In this document: positions 9,169 through 20,314 of the stretch, piece by piece
Numbering within the stretch: position 1 is the stretch's first letter
Layout: every line of letters starts with the position of its first letter
Source of the DNA: Deroplatys truncata
Lineage: Eukaryota; Arthropoda; Insecta; Mantodea; Mantidae
DNA length: 64,000 bases
NCBI GenBank assembly: GCA_030765065.1
Contig: CM060978.1
Coordinates: 58,618,421-58,682,420 of the forward strand
Direction of reading: 5' to 3'
Made by a program: the position numbers and the translations under genes
Notes under the pieces: model-generated
Told to the model about the DNA's origin: nothing
What the model saw: only the letters and a program-made list of their open reading frames with translations
Database searches by the model: none

Positions 9169-10090
9169 AAGAAAAGAGGAACAAATTGGAATCCTCTTTA
9201 AACTATGGAGATTTTCCGAGAGTACATTGAATCAATTTATAAGATGCTTCTATTGTTACACAAAAGCGCTTTGAAACAGGAGACAATTGGCAGCTGCGCG
9301 CTTTGGGTGAGACAAATTGCGCTCGAGGAGTGAGGTGACGATGGTATCATAGTTGACCGTATTATTGCATTAAGAGAACGATATCAGGCCTTAGCTGGCT
9401 GTAATTCCCTAACCAGTTCTTTGCATGCAGCTATAGTGAAATGTTTAGTGCACATTTATTTTTAAGGTTCCTGTCGATTCCAAATTTTGTTCCTTGGAAA
9501 ACCAAGAAACACAATTTATGTTCCGTTGCTTGTTTAAAGAACGATGAACTCACAACCTCCTGATTCTTTGTGTCTCCCCAGTGCGTCCAACCGAACAAAT
9601 TTAATAAGTGAAAGCATGGCACGTTGGTGCATCCTCTTGCAGATCGGCGTCTAAATTAAAATTCTTTTCTCCCTTCTCATTTTTTTTAAAAAAATCGAGT
9701 CATAAGACTTGGGCCTCATTATTTCTACCCTCGAAGTAAAGACCACAAAAGTTAATGCAAATAATATAGTTATAATGACTGCAGAAGGGTAGTTCCCCTT
9801 CCTCTCCTGGCCCTGCTTCTTTTGTTTTTACGTTGCTCTTTTGTCCAAAACCCTGCTGCAGTTTTCACGCAGTAGCAATCAAAGTGTGACGTGCAAGGAA
9901 TTGCTTTGCTTTTCAGAGGTAAAAAGAACAAGTGGAAGAGAGGGAAGTTCACAACCTGAAGGTTGGTATACACATAAGGATAAATCAACAGCCCTTTTTA
10001 AACCACCTGTTCTAGTCAACTCGCCTTATCTATCGCCCTTAACCTGCAGTCTATTCACAGAAATTTCAGTATATTATTTTCTGTAATGTC
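9169..10090. other. Nothing recognised
   Basis: No exon-like or repeat-family match. Short open frames on both strands show no domain or splice context that would support a gene. Confidence 0.45.
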
Positions 10091-10610
10091 AATATCTCCA
10101 ACAATAACACAACTAAAATTCTTAAGAGCCGTTTTTGAAAAAATATGCAAAAATTTTGAGCACAAGAGGCATTTGGGATAGGGACTCCATTTTACTTTCT
10201 CTACCACGGACATAGGCGGTAGATAGAAAAAGTATCCAAAAATTCAATACCGGAATTTCACCAGAAACACATGTTTAGAGGACCCTAATAAAAGAAGGTT
10301 GAGGTATTACATTCACATGACTTTCTCTACACCTTATCACTTATTAGTGGGTATACAAACTTGTACGAGATATCCGCTATTAATGATTCGCATTGTTTAA
10401 TACTTGGTCATTCTCTTAAAGTCCTTTCGACATTCTCTTTGTATCTGTAACGAAATGTGTAATGTAGCTATTTCTTAAAAGATTTATCTTGATCAAAATG
10501 AAGCAGGTAGAAAAATAAGCCTCTGTGTAAATAGTTTGTGTACTCAACAATAAACGAACAGGAGGTAGAGAGAGTCATGTGAACGTAATGCATAAGAGGT
10601 TTTTTTAAAT
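10091..10610. mobile_element. Patchwork of decayed R1 pieces, both directions
   Basis: Contains 'TTTTACTTTCTCTACCACGG' (minus right end, about 10190), 'ACATTCACATGACTTTCTCT' (plus left end, about 10310) and 'GAGAGAGTCATGTGAACGTA' (minus left end, about 10570), in mixed orientation. Confidence 0.6.
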
Positions 10611-10676
10611 CTGTGTGTTGCATCCTTTTAAAGTTACTGAAATTAAATACTAGTTTCACACTCATTTGACCGTTTG

Positions 10677-10988
10677 CTTTTTACTTTCTCTACTACGTAT
10701 AGTAAGTAAGGGAAGTATTGTATTCCACCCAAAAATTCGATACCGAGATTTCACCAGAAATATATGTTTTGAGGCCACCTGAATCCAAAAAAAGGGTTTT
10801 TTGAAACATGTCCGTATGTGTTTCTGTCAGGCTGTGAACAGCCTACCTATTCCCCTTGCATCTACAAGAAAATTAGCAATAAGATTAACATCTTGATTAA
10901 CATGAAGCATATGGAGAATAAGCGTTTGTAAAAATAGTTTGTACAAGAGTAGAGAAAGTCATGTGAGTGTAACACATCAGATTATTTT
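10677..10988 (-). mobile_element. R1, minus, internally deleted
   Basis: Both ends are intact (TTTTTACTTTCTCTACTACG at the left; AGAAAGTCATGTGAGTGTAA at the right), but the sequence jumps at about 10841 from 'CTGTGAACAG' to 'CCTACCTATTCC', removing about 530 bp. Confidence 0.85.
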
Positions 10989-11092
10989 TATTCAGGGGCC
11001 TCAAAACATGTATTTCCGGTGAATCTCAATATCGAATTTTTGGGTGGAATGCAATACTTCCTCTGCTAAGTATACGTACTAGAGGAAGAAAA
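10989..11092 (+). mobile_element. R1 right-end fragment, plus
   Basis: Begins at 'TTATTCAGGGGCCTCAAAAC' and ends at 'CTAGAGGAAGAAAAAATA', directly abutting the deleted minus copy. Confidence 0.7.
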
Positions 11093-11109
11093 AATAAAAT
11101 ATAATGCTA

Positions 11110-11330
11110 AAGCTTTCATACAAAGGGTAGTTAGGGTTGGATGAATTTCTTTAAAATCTTTGTGTCATATCCTTGAATGATGCTGAACTTAAATTCCAAA
11201 TACTTAGTACTTAACCGGCTTTTGGTTTTTGAATTATGCTGTTCATACACACTCGGTGAAATCGAAGTATCGAAATTTAAGGTGGAGCACAACACTTCCT
11301 ATACTTACTAAGGTAAGCAGTAGAGATAGG
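11110..11330 (+). mobile_element. Decayed R1 fragment, plus
   Basis: 'AAAGGGTAGTTAGGGTTGGA' through 'GAATTATGCTGTTCATACAC' to 'AGCAGTAGAGATAGG', matching the last third of R1 with the microsatellite almost lost. Confidence 0.6.
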
Positions 11331-11339
11331 TAGTCGAAA

Positions 11340-12149
11340 TCTACCACCAAACCTTATTCTACAATGCCAGACAAGTAGGAGGTAAAACGGGAGAACGGAA
11401 TAAGTGGATAAGGGAGGACAAGAGAGCGAAAAGGAGCAAGAAGAAGCCACAACAAGAGCGACAGCCGCTTGGGATTTTCTGCGACATTATCCAGCACATT
11501 AATAACGGATTGTAGAGAGCGCATGCGCGGAAACTCCTTCAATATAATTCACATTGGCTGACACGTTCTCAGGAATGTCAATTAATTGCTGGCAGAGCGT
11601 CAAGCCGTGCGGCAATATTAGTTCTCATTAGTAGAGGGCGCTACTACACGTGACTTGCAGACTCAGCAGCACCCTCCTTACACACCAATTAGCTCTCGCC
11701 TTCATTACTTACCGATAAACAAATAAATAGCGCGATATTGCATTTTAATGTACGGGCGATGAAAATGTAGTGTGTCAAACGTAGGCTTTCTGAAACGGAT
11801 AACATGTTAAATAATGAGAATAAAATATCTACAGAAATAACTGGGTGAATATAAATATAAACCTGGCTGCCCGACGTTGCACCAGTAATTTTTGAACTAA
11901 AATTATGAATTCATTTGGTTTACCTCTTCCATGATGTTATTCTACAATGATCTATATATTTTTCGGCGAAACGTCTGAACCTCCTTAATCTCCCCTGATC
12001 AGTCTTCCAAGTTCTTGAAATGCTGCATAGCCTGTAAGTACCCTTTGGGGGTGGAGCAATTATCGATGAGAATGATTGAGTAAACTGTAGGTGTTGGTCC
12101 CGTAGTTATTTAATAACATCTTGCAGTTTTCACATAATACAGAAGAACC
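11340..12149. other. Nothing recognised
   Basis: Unique-looking sequence, less AT-rich at 11370-11700. A short minus-strand open frame at 11354-11542 has no recognisable domain. Confidence 0.45.
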
Positions 12150-12986
12150 TATAAATGAACACTCACATGACTTTCTCTACTCTTGTACAAACTATTTTTA
12201 CAAACACTCATTCTCCATATGCTTTATGTTAATCGAGATATCGAGATGTTAATCTTATTACTAATTTTCTTGTAGATGCAAGGGGAATTGCTAGCCCCAA
12301 AGCGATAGTCAAATATTATAAGAGCTGGTTGCTATGTGGAGTATTCCATTCTATTTGCATTACCAGGACAAAAAATATGAATAACGAATTTGAGAAAAAG
12401 TATAAGTATTGGAAGATTTAAGGGAATAACAAGTAATATCTCGAAAATGGTTCACCGAAGAAAAAAAGTGTATATGACATAAATTGTGTATTTTAACGCG
12501 GTCTATATTTTTTGTGTTATAAAAGTTTGTCTATCTCTTATGGTTTACTAGTTATGCAAAAGTCGTTCAGAATGAAGAACACTTTGTAGACATTCCCAGA
12601 AAATTCGAGATATACATTTCATTTGTCATAAACATATCTTAAACATATTAAATCTTAATCAACATCGTTAAGAGCTATTTTTGAGAAAATAAGGATTTTC
12701 GAAAAATGTTCCATGTAAAGTGTAACCTGGGGTGGGGGGATTTTCTTGAAAACCTTCGTGTCGCATCTCTGGAAGATACTGAACCTAAATACGAAGTTTG
12801 GTGTTTATCCGACTGATCGTTTCTGATTTATGCTGTTCACAGACACACACGGACATGTTTACAAAAATGCTTTTTTGAATTCAGGGGGTCTCAAAACATG
12901 TATTTCCTGTGAAATCTCGGTATAAAATTTTTGGGTTGAATGCAATACTTCCCCTACTTACTATACGTAGCAGAGAAAGTAAAAAA
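12150..12986 (+). mobile_element. R1, plus, near full length
   Basis: Left-end inverted motif GACTTTCTCTACTC at 12170, right end 'CTATACGTAGCAGAGAAAGT' at 12961-12980. The microsatellite is reduced to CAGACACACACGG. The extreme left 'AATCTGATGTG' segment is replaced by unrelated bases. Confidence 0.85.
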
Positions 12987-13049
12987 CATTACACACAGTT
13001 GATCATGTTAAATTAGTTTTATTTATATTGTACAATCCTTGTGTTATTT

Positions 13050-13278
13050 TTATACATAGTCAACATGTTTTTTCAAGCATTTTTGGGGACGTGCCACAAG
13101 TTTTTCTAAGCCAGTGTTGTACCAGGTCGGATCCTGTGCTCGCAACCAGCTTTTCACTGATTGGACTTCATCATCGGTGTTAAAAGTGCTTACCTTTGAG
13201 TTGGAGGAACACGTGAAAATCACTTGGGGCAAGCTCCGGTGAATACGGAAGATACGAGAAAACTTCCAAGTTGAATCT
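13050..13278 (-). pseudogene. Mariner-type transposase C-terminal fragment, minus
   Basis: The minus strand encodes the end of a DD(x)D transposase of the kind widespread in insects. In one frame it reads VFSYLPYSPELAPSDFHVF and in the next FNTDDEVQSVKSWLRAQD ... KCLKKHVDYV and a stop at 13050. An extra T near 13190 separates the frames. The Asp of SDFHVF fits the third catalytic residue. The N-terminal half is absent. It faces a second fragment at 13283-13472 in inverted orientation. Confidence 0.75.
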
Positions 13279-13282
13279 TGAC

Positions 13283-13472
13283 CCAGGCGGAGCTCAGAAG
13301 ATTCAACTGGGAAGTTTTCTCGCATCCTCCATATTCACCAGATATTTTTCAAAGTGATTTTCACATGTTTCCCTGACTCAAAAGTCATCATGGAGGTAAG
13401 CACTTTAACACAGTGACGAAGATCAATCAGAAGTGAACCGGAAGTCGGGTCCTATGCTCGTAACCAGCTGGA
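13283..13472 (+). pseudogene. Mariner-type transposase fragment, plus (inverted partner)
   Basis: The plus strand reads FSHPPYSPDIFQSDFHMFP and continues into a decayed LKSHHGGKHFNT-like stretch with stops. It is the reverse complement of 13120-13278 at roughly 80 percent identity by eye, so the two fragments form a head-to-head inverted repeat with almost no spacer. Confidence 0.75.
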
Positions 13473-13475
13473 GGT

Positions 13476-14334
13476 TTTTTAGTGGGTAGAGTCACGGTTC
13501 GCGCCGTGGTAGAGTCCTACACTCCCGCAATGGAGTTAGTACGCAAATGTATTTTTCCTCCACTCGAGAAAAAAAGACCTCATTGGTAGTCGTTAAGCTG
13601 TCCAGGGTGTTATCCTCTTGCAGACGTCAACCAAAGAATTGATCGAAACGTCGGGTGTAAATGGTTTTATCCTTAGATAAAAGGCTTTCCAGCCCGGAAG
13701 ATTTTAATATTTTATCCATTGTATCAGTTGTTAATTAAAATAATTTCGGTTCATTGTTTTTAATATTAACAAATTTTTCCCTTTGTACAATTAAAGTACA
13801 AAAGAGATAAGAATTAAACGATGATGTTAACAGAATGGATGAAAATCGGCTCCCGAAACTTGTGATAAACTTCAAACCAGACACACCACGACCAATGATA
13901 AGATCACCAATACGATGGAAACAGGGTTTATTACCAGTAAAATAAGGCAGTTGAAACAAACAGATCATTGTCTTAAATTAAGAAGAAGACAACTAGAAAG
14001 AGGATTAGGTGCGCGGCCCACAGTTTGTCCGTTGCTTCTCCGTTTGATAAGGGTTACACCGGTGATTGGACAGCTCTGTTGCTGGGAAATACAATGATTA
14101 ATGTTCCGGGCAGCCTCTGGACCGGAAATATTGCAGGTAGTCAATCAAACGCCACCGCCTCCTGCTCTTTCCGGACGTTTACCAAAAGTACAAAGAAAGT
14201 TAACAGCTGCAGAAGAAAGTTGTAGGTTCCTGATACCCGGGGCGTGACAAAACACAGTGACGAGCTTTCCTGATAGTATAACCAGCAAGGAGCACACTCC
14301 AGTAATGCGTACAGTATAATAGCGATATTCATAA
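13476..14334. other. Nothing recognised
   Basis: No repeat-family match. A GC-richer patch at 14010-14260 has open frames on both strands but no splice sites or domain that I can defend, and it was tested unsuccessfully as a downstream DDR exon. Confidence 0.4.
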
Positions 14335-15125
14335 AGAAAAAAATCTGATGTGTTACACTCATATGACTTTCTCTACTCTTGTCTAAACTATTTTTACAAA
14401 CGCTTATTCTCCATATGCTTCATGTTAATCGAGATATCGAGATGTTATTATTATTGCTAATTTTCTTGTAGATGCAAGGGAAATTGCTAGGCTTTAAGCT
14501 ATAGTCAAATATTTTAAGAGCTGGTTGCTATTCTCTTTGTATTAGCAGGACAAAAAACATGAATAACGAATTTCCATTTGCGAAAATGTATAAGTATTGG
14601 AATATTTAAGGGAATTACAAGCAATATCTCGAAAATGGTTCATTCAACAGAAAAAAAAACGTATATGACATAAATTGTGTATTTTAACGCGATCTAAATT
14701 TTTGGTTTAGAAAAATTTTGTCTATCTCTTATGGTTTACCAGTTATGCATACTTTTGGGGACATTCCCAGAAAATTCGAGATATACTTTTTATTTTTAAT
14801 GAAAGTATCTTAATTATATGATATTTTAATCAAAATCGTTAGAGCCATTTTTGAGAGAATTAAAATTTTCGAAAAATGTTCCAGTAAACGGTAATCTGGG
14901 GTACTGAACCTAAATACCAAGTTTGGTGTTCATCCGACTTTCATTTCTGAGTTATGCTGTTCGCACACACACACAGACACACACACACAGACATGTTTCC
15001 AAAAATGTATTTTTTTGGATTCAATGGGTCTTAAAACATATATTTGCGGTGAAATCTCGGTATCGAATTTTTGGATGGAATACAATACTTCCCCTACTTA
15101 CTATACGTAGTAGAGAAAGTAAAAA
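14335..15125 (+). mobile_element. R1, plus, unit 1 of a tandem pair
   Basis: Complete from AAATCTGATGTGTTACACTC to 'TACGTAGTAGAGAAAGTAAA', with a short deletion before the microsatellite ('GGGGTACTGAACC'). CA tract at 14965-14993. Confidence 0.85.
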
Positions 15126-15742
15126 TGAGTAACGAATTCCCATTTGAGAAAACTTATAAGTATTGGAAAATTTAAGGGAATAACAAGCAATATCTCGAAA
15201 ATGATTCACAAAAAAATGTATATGACATAAATTGTGTATTTTAACGCGATCTACAATTTTTTTGCGTAGTAAAATTTTGTCTCTCTCTTATGGTTTACCA
15301 GTTATGCAAAATTCGTTCACCATGAATACTTTTGGAGACATTCCCAGAAAATTCGAGATATACATTTTAATTGTCATGAAAGTATCTTAAATATATGATA
15401 GTTTAATCAAAATCGTTTTTGAGAAAATAAAAATTTTGAAAAATGTTTCATGTAAAGGGTAATCTTTGGTGGGGGGATTTTCTTGAAAATCTTTGTGTCG
15501 CATCTCTAGAAGATACTGAATCTAAATACAAAGTTTGGTGTTTATCCGACGTTCGTTTCTGAGTTATGCTGTTCACAGATAGACACATACACACGGACAC
15601 ACACACGGACATGTTTCCAAAAATACCTTTTTCTGGATTCAGGAAGCCTCAAGACATGTATTTCCAGTGAAATCTCGGTATCGAATTTTTGAGTGGAATG
15701 CAATAAACCCTACTTACTATACGCAGTAGAGAAAGTAAAAAA
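15126..15742 (+). mobile_element. R1, plus, unit 2 of a tandem pair (left-truncated)
   Basis: Begins at the internal motif 'ATGAGTAACGAATTCCCATT' directly after the right end of unit 1 and ends 'ATACGCAGTAGAGAAAGT'. The first ~230 bp of R1 are missing. The same kind of junction is seen in three other arrays. Confidence 0.85.
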
Positions 15743-16410
15743 GCTAATGTGTTACATTCTAACGACCTTCTATACCCTCTAGCGCTTATTAGTGAGTATA
15801 CAAACTACTCTTACGAAAGTTTATTTTCCTATTCTGCATTTTAATAGAGATAAAACTTTCCGTAAACAGCTGCACTACACGTTTCACTACAGACACAAAG
15901 GGAATACAGATAGTAAAATGTTTAGGAACTGGACGCTACATGCTGGCCTTAAAATTCAATACTTTTTCCATGCAAGTGCGAAAAACAACTGAAAATCAAT
16001 GGGACCTGAAAAGAATGACAACATAATGAACAAATCAACAATTATAAAGCATGTCACAATAAAAAGAAGATATTATTTGAATTAAATTGTGTGCTTTAAA
16101 GAGGCAACACTTTTTGTGTAGTACGTTTTCGTCTATCACTTAACGTTTATCAGTTATACAAGGTTATACAAAGTTCCTTCAGAATGAAGAGGACTTCACA
16201 TAGAATTCGAGATACACCTTTTATTTGTCATGTAAAATCTATTAAATAAAATAGAGCTATTTTTTAAAAATTTAAAAATTTCAAAACATTTTATATGTTA
16301 AGTGTAGTTTGGGGTGGGAGATTTTCTTGAAAATCTTCGTGTCGCATCTTCAAAGGTGCTGAACATAATATCAAGTCTGGTATCAATCCGACTTGTTTTT
16401 CAGTTATGCT

Positions 16411-16464
<54 letters not shown>

Positions 16465-16567
16465 AACCTATATGGACTTTTTTCTAAAGATACCAATTTT
16501 TTTTATTTAGAAGCCTCCAAATTTCGATACAGAATTTTTGGGTGGAAAGCAATACCTTCTTTACATA
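15743..16567 (+). mobile_element. Old R1, plus, interrupted by Tc1 copy 2
   Basis: Older-subfamily copy (ACATTCTAACGACCTTCTAT, 'TTAGTGAGTATACAAACTAC') with a long CA tract at 16411-16460. It is cut at 'GCAATACCTTCTTTACATA' by the Tc1-like element, so the Tc1 insertion is younger than this R1. Confidence 0.75.
16411..16466 (+). repeat. (CA)n microsatellite inside R1
   Basis: About 25 CA units with two interruptions, one of the longest R1 tracts in the window. Confidence 0.95.
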
Positions 16568-17805
16568 CACTACGTGATCAAAAGTGTCCGGACACCTGGC
16601 TGAAAATGATGTACAAGTTCGTGGCGTCCTCCATCGGCAATGGTGGAAGTCAATATGGTGTTGGCCCACTCTTAGCCTTGATGACAGCGCTCACTCTCGC
16701 AGGCATACTTTCAATCAGGTGCTGGAAGGTTTCTTGGGGAATGGCAGCCCATTCTTCCCGGAGTGCGGAACTGAGGAGAGGTATCGATGTAGGTCGGTGA
16801 GGCCTGGCACGAAGTCGGCGCTTAAAACATCCGAAAGGTGTTCTAAGGGATTCAAGATAGGACTCTGTGCAGGTCAGTCCATTACAAGGATGTTATTGTC
16901 GTGTAACCACTCCGCCACAGCCCGTGCAGTATGAACAGGTGGTCGATCGTGTTGAAAGATGCAATCGCCATCCCCGAATTGCTCTTCAACAGTAAGAAGC
17001 AAGAAGGTGCTCAAAATATCAATGTAGGTCTGCGCTGTGATAGTGCCACGCAAAACAACAAGCCCTCTCCAGGAAAAACACGACCACACCATAACACCAC
17101 CACCATCTCCGAATTTCACTGTTGGCACTACACACGCTAGCAGATGACGTTCACCGGGCATTCGTCATACTCACACCCTGCCATCGGATCGCCACATTGT
17201 GTACCGTGATTCGTCACTCCACACAACATTTTGGCACTGTTCAATCGTGTAATGTTGACGCTCCTTACACCAAGCGAGGCGTCGTTTGGCATTTTCCTGC
17301 GTGATGTGTGGCTTATGAGCACCCGCTCGATCATGGCATCCAAGGTTTCTCACATCACGCCAAACTGTCATAGTACTTGGAGTGGATCCTGATGCAGTTT
17401 GGAATTCCTGAGTGATGGTCTGGATAGATGTCTGCCTATTACTCTTTACGACCTCTTCAAATGTTGGCGGTCTCTGTCAGTCAACAGACGAGGTCGGCCT
17501 GTACGCTTTTGTGCTGTACATGTCCCTTCACGTTTCCACTTCACTATCACATCAGAAACAGTGGACCTAGGGATGTTTAGGAGTGTGGAAATCACGCGTA
17601 CAGACTTCTGACACAAGTGACATCCAATCACCTGACCACGTTCGAAGTCCGTGAGTTCCACGAAGCGTCCCATTCTGCTGTTTCACGCTGTCTAATGACT
17701 ACTGAGGCCGCGAATAATGAGTACCAGGCAGTAGGTGACAGTACAATGCACTTAAGATGAAAAATGTATGTTTGTGGGGTGTCCGGATACTTTTGATCAC
17801 ATAAT
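16568..17805 (-). mobile_element. Tc1-like transposon, copy 2
   Basis: Inverted ends 'CACTACGTGATCAAAAGTGT' at 16568 and, reading back from about 17805, ATGTGATCAAAAGTATCCGG. TA precedes the left end. Size and ends match copy 1 at 4738-5973, so both belong to one family. Confidence 0.85.
16650..17673 (-). pseudogene. Tc1-like transposase (DD34E type), broken
   Basis: Minus-strand frame starting at the ATG ending at 17673 (MGRFVELTDFERGQVIGCHL) and ending GPTPY at 16650. At 1024 bp it is out of register and has frame changes near 17440, 17160 and 16870. The first catalytic motif VVWSDESRYTMW and second IFQHDRPPVHTARAV are intact, including the five residues missing from copy 1. Around the third motif, Trp is a stop (TGA, about 16874) and the usual SPDLNPIE reads SPILNPLE. 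It keeps the Glu but cannot give a full-length protein. Confidence 0.85.
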
Positions 17806-17850
17806 CATTTTTATTAAGGGGATTCCAAAACGTGTGTTTCCTGTAACATA
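17806..17850 (+). mobile_element. R1 right-block scrap, plus
   Basis: 'AAGGGGATTCCAAAACGTGT' and TTTCCTGTAA resemble the R1 right block and may be the continuation of the copy split by Tc1 copy 2. Confidence 0.4.
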
Positions 17851-18097
17851 GATTCTGCTGTGGTGGTGATGACGGTTGGCTAGAAAACGACAGGCGACCA
17901 TCTCCGGGTGTAGCAATATAAAGATAGTCTTGGCTTCGTAACCTACCATAATTTACGATATGGTTTGAAAGAAGTTTTTTGACCTCCTTTGTATTGCTCG
18001 TGTTTACGACAGGATGAGATTAAACTGAAAGTTTTAAAAGCACTTTTTCAACCCTCAGGCGTTGCGTGAGGTATGGTGATAAAGCACAAGCACTTAC

Positions 18098-18305
18098 CGG
18101 AGTCGAAGGAGACCTCGCTGATCATGATCCACTTGGCGGCGAAGTACAGTTGAAGTCTGATATAACGACCGACTCGGTTGTGAAGCTTAATGGTGACGTT
18201 CCTGGCGTGTTCCATGATCACATCGGGCATGTACGAGAAGAACACGGGCTCCCCGGTGAACTGGTGGCCGCCGATGCTGAAGTGAACTTTGGCGTGGGAG
18301 AAAAC
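18098..18305 (-). CDS. Ddr: Discoidin domain receptor, downstream exon of the discoidin-like domain
   Basis: A 208-bp internal exon on the minus strand. Acceptor TTGTTGCAG ends at 18306 and donor GTAAGTGC begins at 18097. It opens in phase 0 and closes in phase 1. It encodes 69 residues, from VFSHAKVHFSIGGHQF through RNVTIKLHNRVGRYIRLQLY to AAKWIMISEVSFDS. DDR proteins are collagen-activated receptor tyrosine kinases; in vertebrate DDRs this part of the membrane-proximal discoidin-like domain has the same spacing of aromatic and hydrophobic residues (IRxQxxFA.WMMxSEI pattern). The exon is much GC-richer than its surroundings. The transmembrane and kinase exons must lie at lower coordinates, beyond or undetected in the window. 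Symbol follows the insect orthologue name; paralogue assignment is not possible. Confidence 0.88.
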
Positions 18306-18379
18306 CTGCAACAATAAAGCTTTGTTCACTTTTGTCATGTACTGCTGTCTTAAATGTCGCCAGATTCATAGATTTACAA

Positions 18380-19257
18380 ATATTCTTTAATCGGACACAA
18401 AAAAAACTGTTTTTACACAGGATTTTCTACACCCATTCATTTACAAAATCTTTTTACAAAAGCCTATTCTGCTATATACTTTTCTTAATCACGAAAAACA
18501 TTTGCAGAAACAGTTTCAGTACAGGATTATTGTAGACAGAAGAGGAATAAAGGAGGGTCAAAAGATTGCCAAACCTTTAAAAAGCGGGTCACTATGAACG
18601 GGCCTGAAATTCCTCGCTTTTTCCGTGATACACAAAAAAATAAATAAATAAAAAGTTCTGATATATTACATTGACATCCAAACCATCATCATTTGTAACG
18701 GTTATAAAAACTTATCCTACGAAAGCTTATTTTTTCATTTCATTTTAATGAAGATAAACCGCTGCAGAAATACCTACATTACACATTGCGTTATAAATGC
18801 AAAGGGTATAGCGACAATCAAATGTTTCAGAACTGGATGCTACATGCTGGCCTTATACAGTATCTTCGTTTTGTGTCAAGGCCATGCGGAATGAAGGCCA
18901 CATTTTTCAACAAACTATTGTTACAAAAGCTTAACCTTCCATCTACTTTATGTTAATTGAGATAAGCGTTTGCAGAAGTGGTTATATTGTATATTTTCTG
19001 TTCTCTTTGCATGACCACGAGATAAAAAATAGTGATTTTCCTCTTGAGAGAAGTATAAGTAAATGAAAATTCAAATCAATAACAAAGAATATTTCGGAAA
19101 TTGTTAAAGTGAAACATGTGCTATTGACATAAATTGTGTGCTTCAACGACATCTACCTGTTTATGTAGTAGGTTTTAGGTCTATCTCATACTAACTATAC
19201 AAAATACATTCAGAATGAAGGGGACCTCACAGGCTATTCCCAGAAAATTCAAGATGC
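18380..19257 (+). mobile_element. Decayed R1 remnants, plus, up to the SINE-F insertion
   Basis: Two or three overlapping left-block remnants ('TTTTACAAAAGCCTATTCTG', 'TTACGAAAGCTTATTTTTTC', then 'AAATTGTGTGCTTCAACGAC', 'CATTCAGAATGAAGGGGACC'). They are split by SINE-F and resume at 19515 with 'ATTTTATTTGTCATGAAATA'. Confidence 0.6.
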
Positions 19258-19268
19258 ACATTTTATTT

Positions 19269-19514
19269 ATTTATTTTTAAGGTATAATGTCCCATATCCG
19301 TTAGGCCATATGGGACGATAAATGGAATGGGTGAAATAATACTCATATGTAACTGGGTCAACAGAGCTTAGAGTTATCCAACATTTATCTTTCAGAATAA
19401 GGGAAAACCCCGGAAAATACATTATCCGGGTAACTCACTATAACAGAGAATCGAAGTCGGGATCTCTTGGATGTGAGCCACACACACGCTACCTCCACAC
19501 TACACAGGTGGACT
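19269..19514 (-). mobile_element. SINE-F, minus, with perfect 11-bp target duplication
   Basis: On the minus strand a tRNA-related head (GTAGTGTGGAGGTAGCGTGT, then ATCCCGACTTCGATTCTC as box B) precedes a ~170-bp body and an AAAAATAAATAAATAAA tail at 19262-19280. ACATTTTATTT occurs at 19258-19268 and 19515-19525. Head, A-rich tail and duplication together fit a SINE inserted into an old R1. Confidence 0.85.
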
Positions 19515-19525
19515 ACATTTTATTT

Positions 19526-19989
19526 GTCATGAAATAATCTTAAAGATGTTGTGATGTTTAGCGCGTTTTTAGGGTTTAATTTAGTATATCTGGGGGAGTT
19601 ATGCATTCAGAGTTTGGCGGTATAGGCCGGTAGTGACGGAAAGGTTAGAGGACGGAGTTAACGGCTATTTCACTTACGCGTATACAGTTAAGGTCCTCTT
19701 TCCGTGTGCTGTCGTGGAATAGTCAACATGGGTTGAGCCCATGACCCCTTCTTCTGACCACCAGGTACTGATTTTGAATTTGTCTTTTTGTAATAAATTA
19801 GCTCAGCTGTTCATTTTGAATTTTTGTTAAGATTCTTTAAAGAATATTTTCCTTCCTTTCCTGTTTAGATGGAAATTAGGAAATTTGTACTACTAATACA
19901 TAAATACGAAGTTAGATTACACTCCCATTTCCGATCCTGTAATAAATAACAGCGTTCCCAGTAATTTTACGCTTGTCACCTGGAATTGT
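19526..19989. other. Nothing recognised
   Basis: A short R1 scrap at the left, then unfamiliar sequence with no coding support. Confidence 0.4.
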
Positions 19990-20145
19990 ATGAGTTCGCA
20001 AAAACATGGTATTTTAATCAAAATGGTTTCAGCCATTTTTGATAAAATAAGAAACAATGATAAATTCAAGGGTAGTTTTGCGTGGGGATGTTTCTTGAAA
20101 ATCATCCGTGTCGCATTCTTTTATTGTCGTGGTTGGTCAGATACA

Positions 20146-20201
<56 letters not shown>

Positions 20202-20300
20202 TTTCCAATTATTTCCAGTGAAATCTCGGTGTCAAATTTTCTGGTGGAATGCAATACTTCCTCTACTTTATGTAAGTAGTAGAGAAAGTAAAAATAAGGA
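19990..20300 (+). mobile_element. R1, plus, left-truncated
   Basis: Begins near 'GGTATTTTAATCAAAATGGT' and ends 'GTAAGTAGTAGAGAAAGTAA'. It contains a pure CA tract at 20149-20198 and lacks the sequence between the tract and the right block. Confidence 0.8.
20149..20198 (+). repeat. (CA)n microsatellite inside R1
   Basis: About 24 uninterrupted CA units. Confidence 0.97.
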
Positions 20301-20314
20301 ATAACAAATCCATG

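Noticed and set aside
13915-14362. Overlapping frames tested as a DDR transmembrane exon
   Set aside because: The minus frame is hydrophobic in places, but there is no phase-1 acceptor joined to DDR-like sequence, and cysteines and stops do not fit the family.
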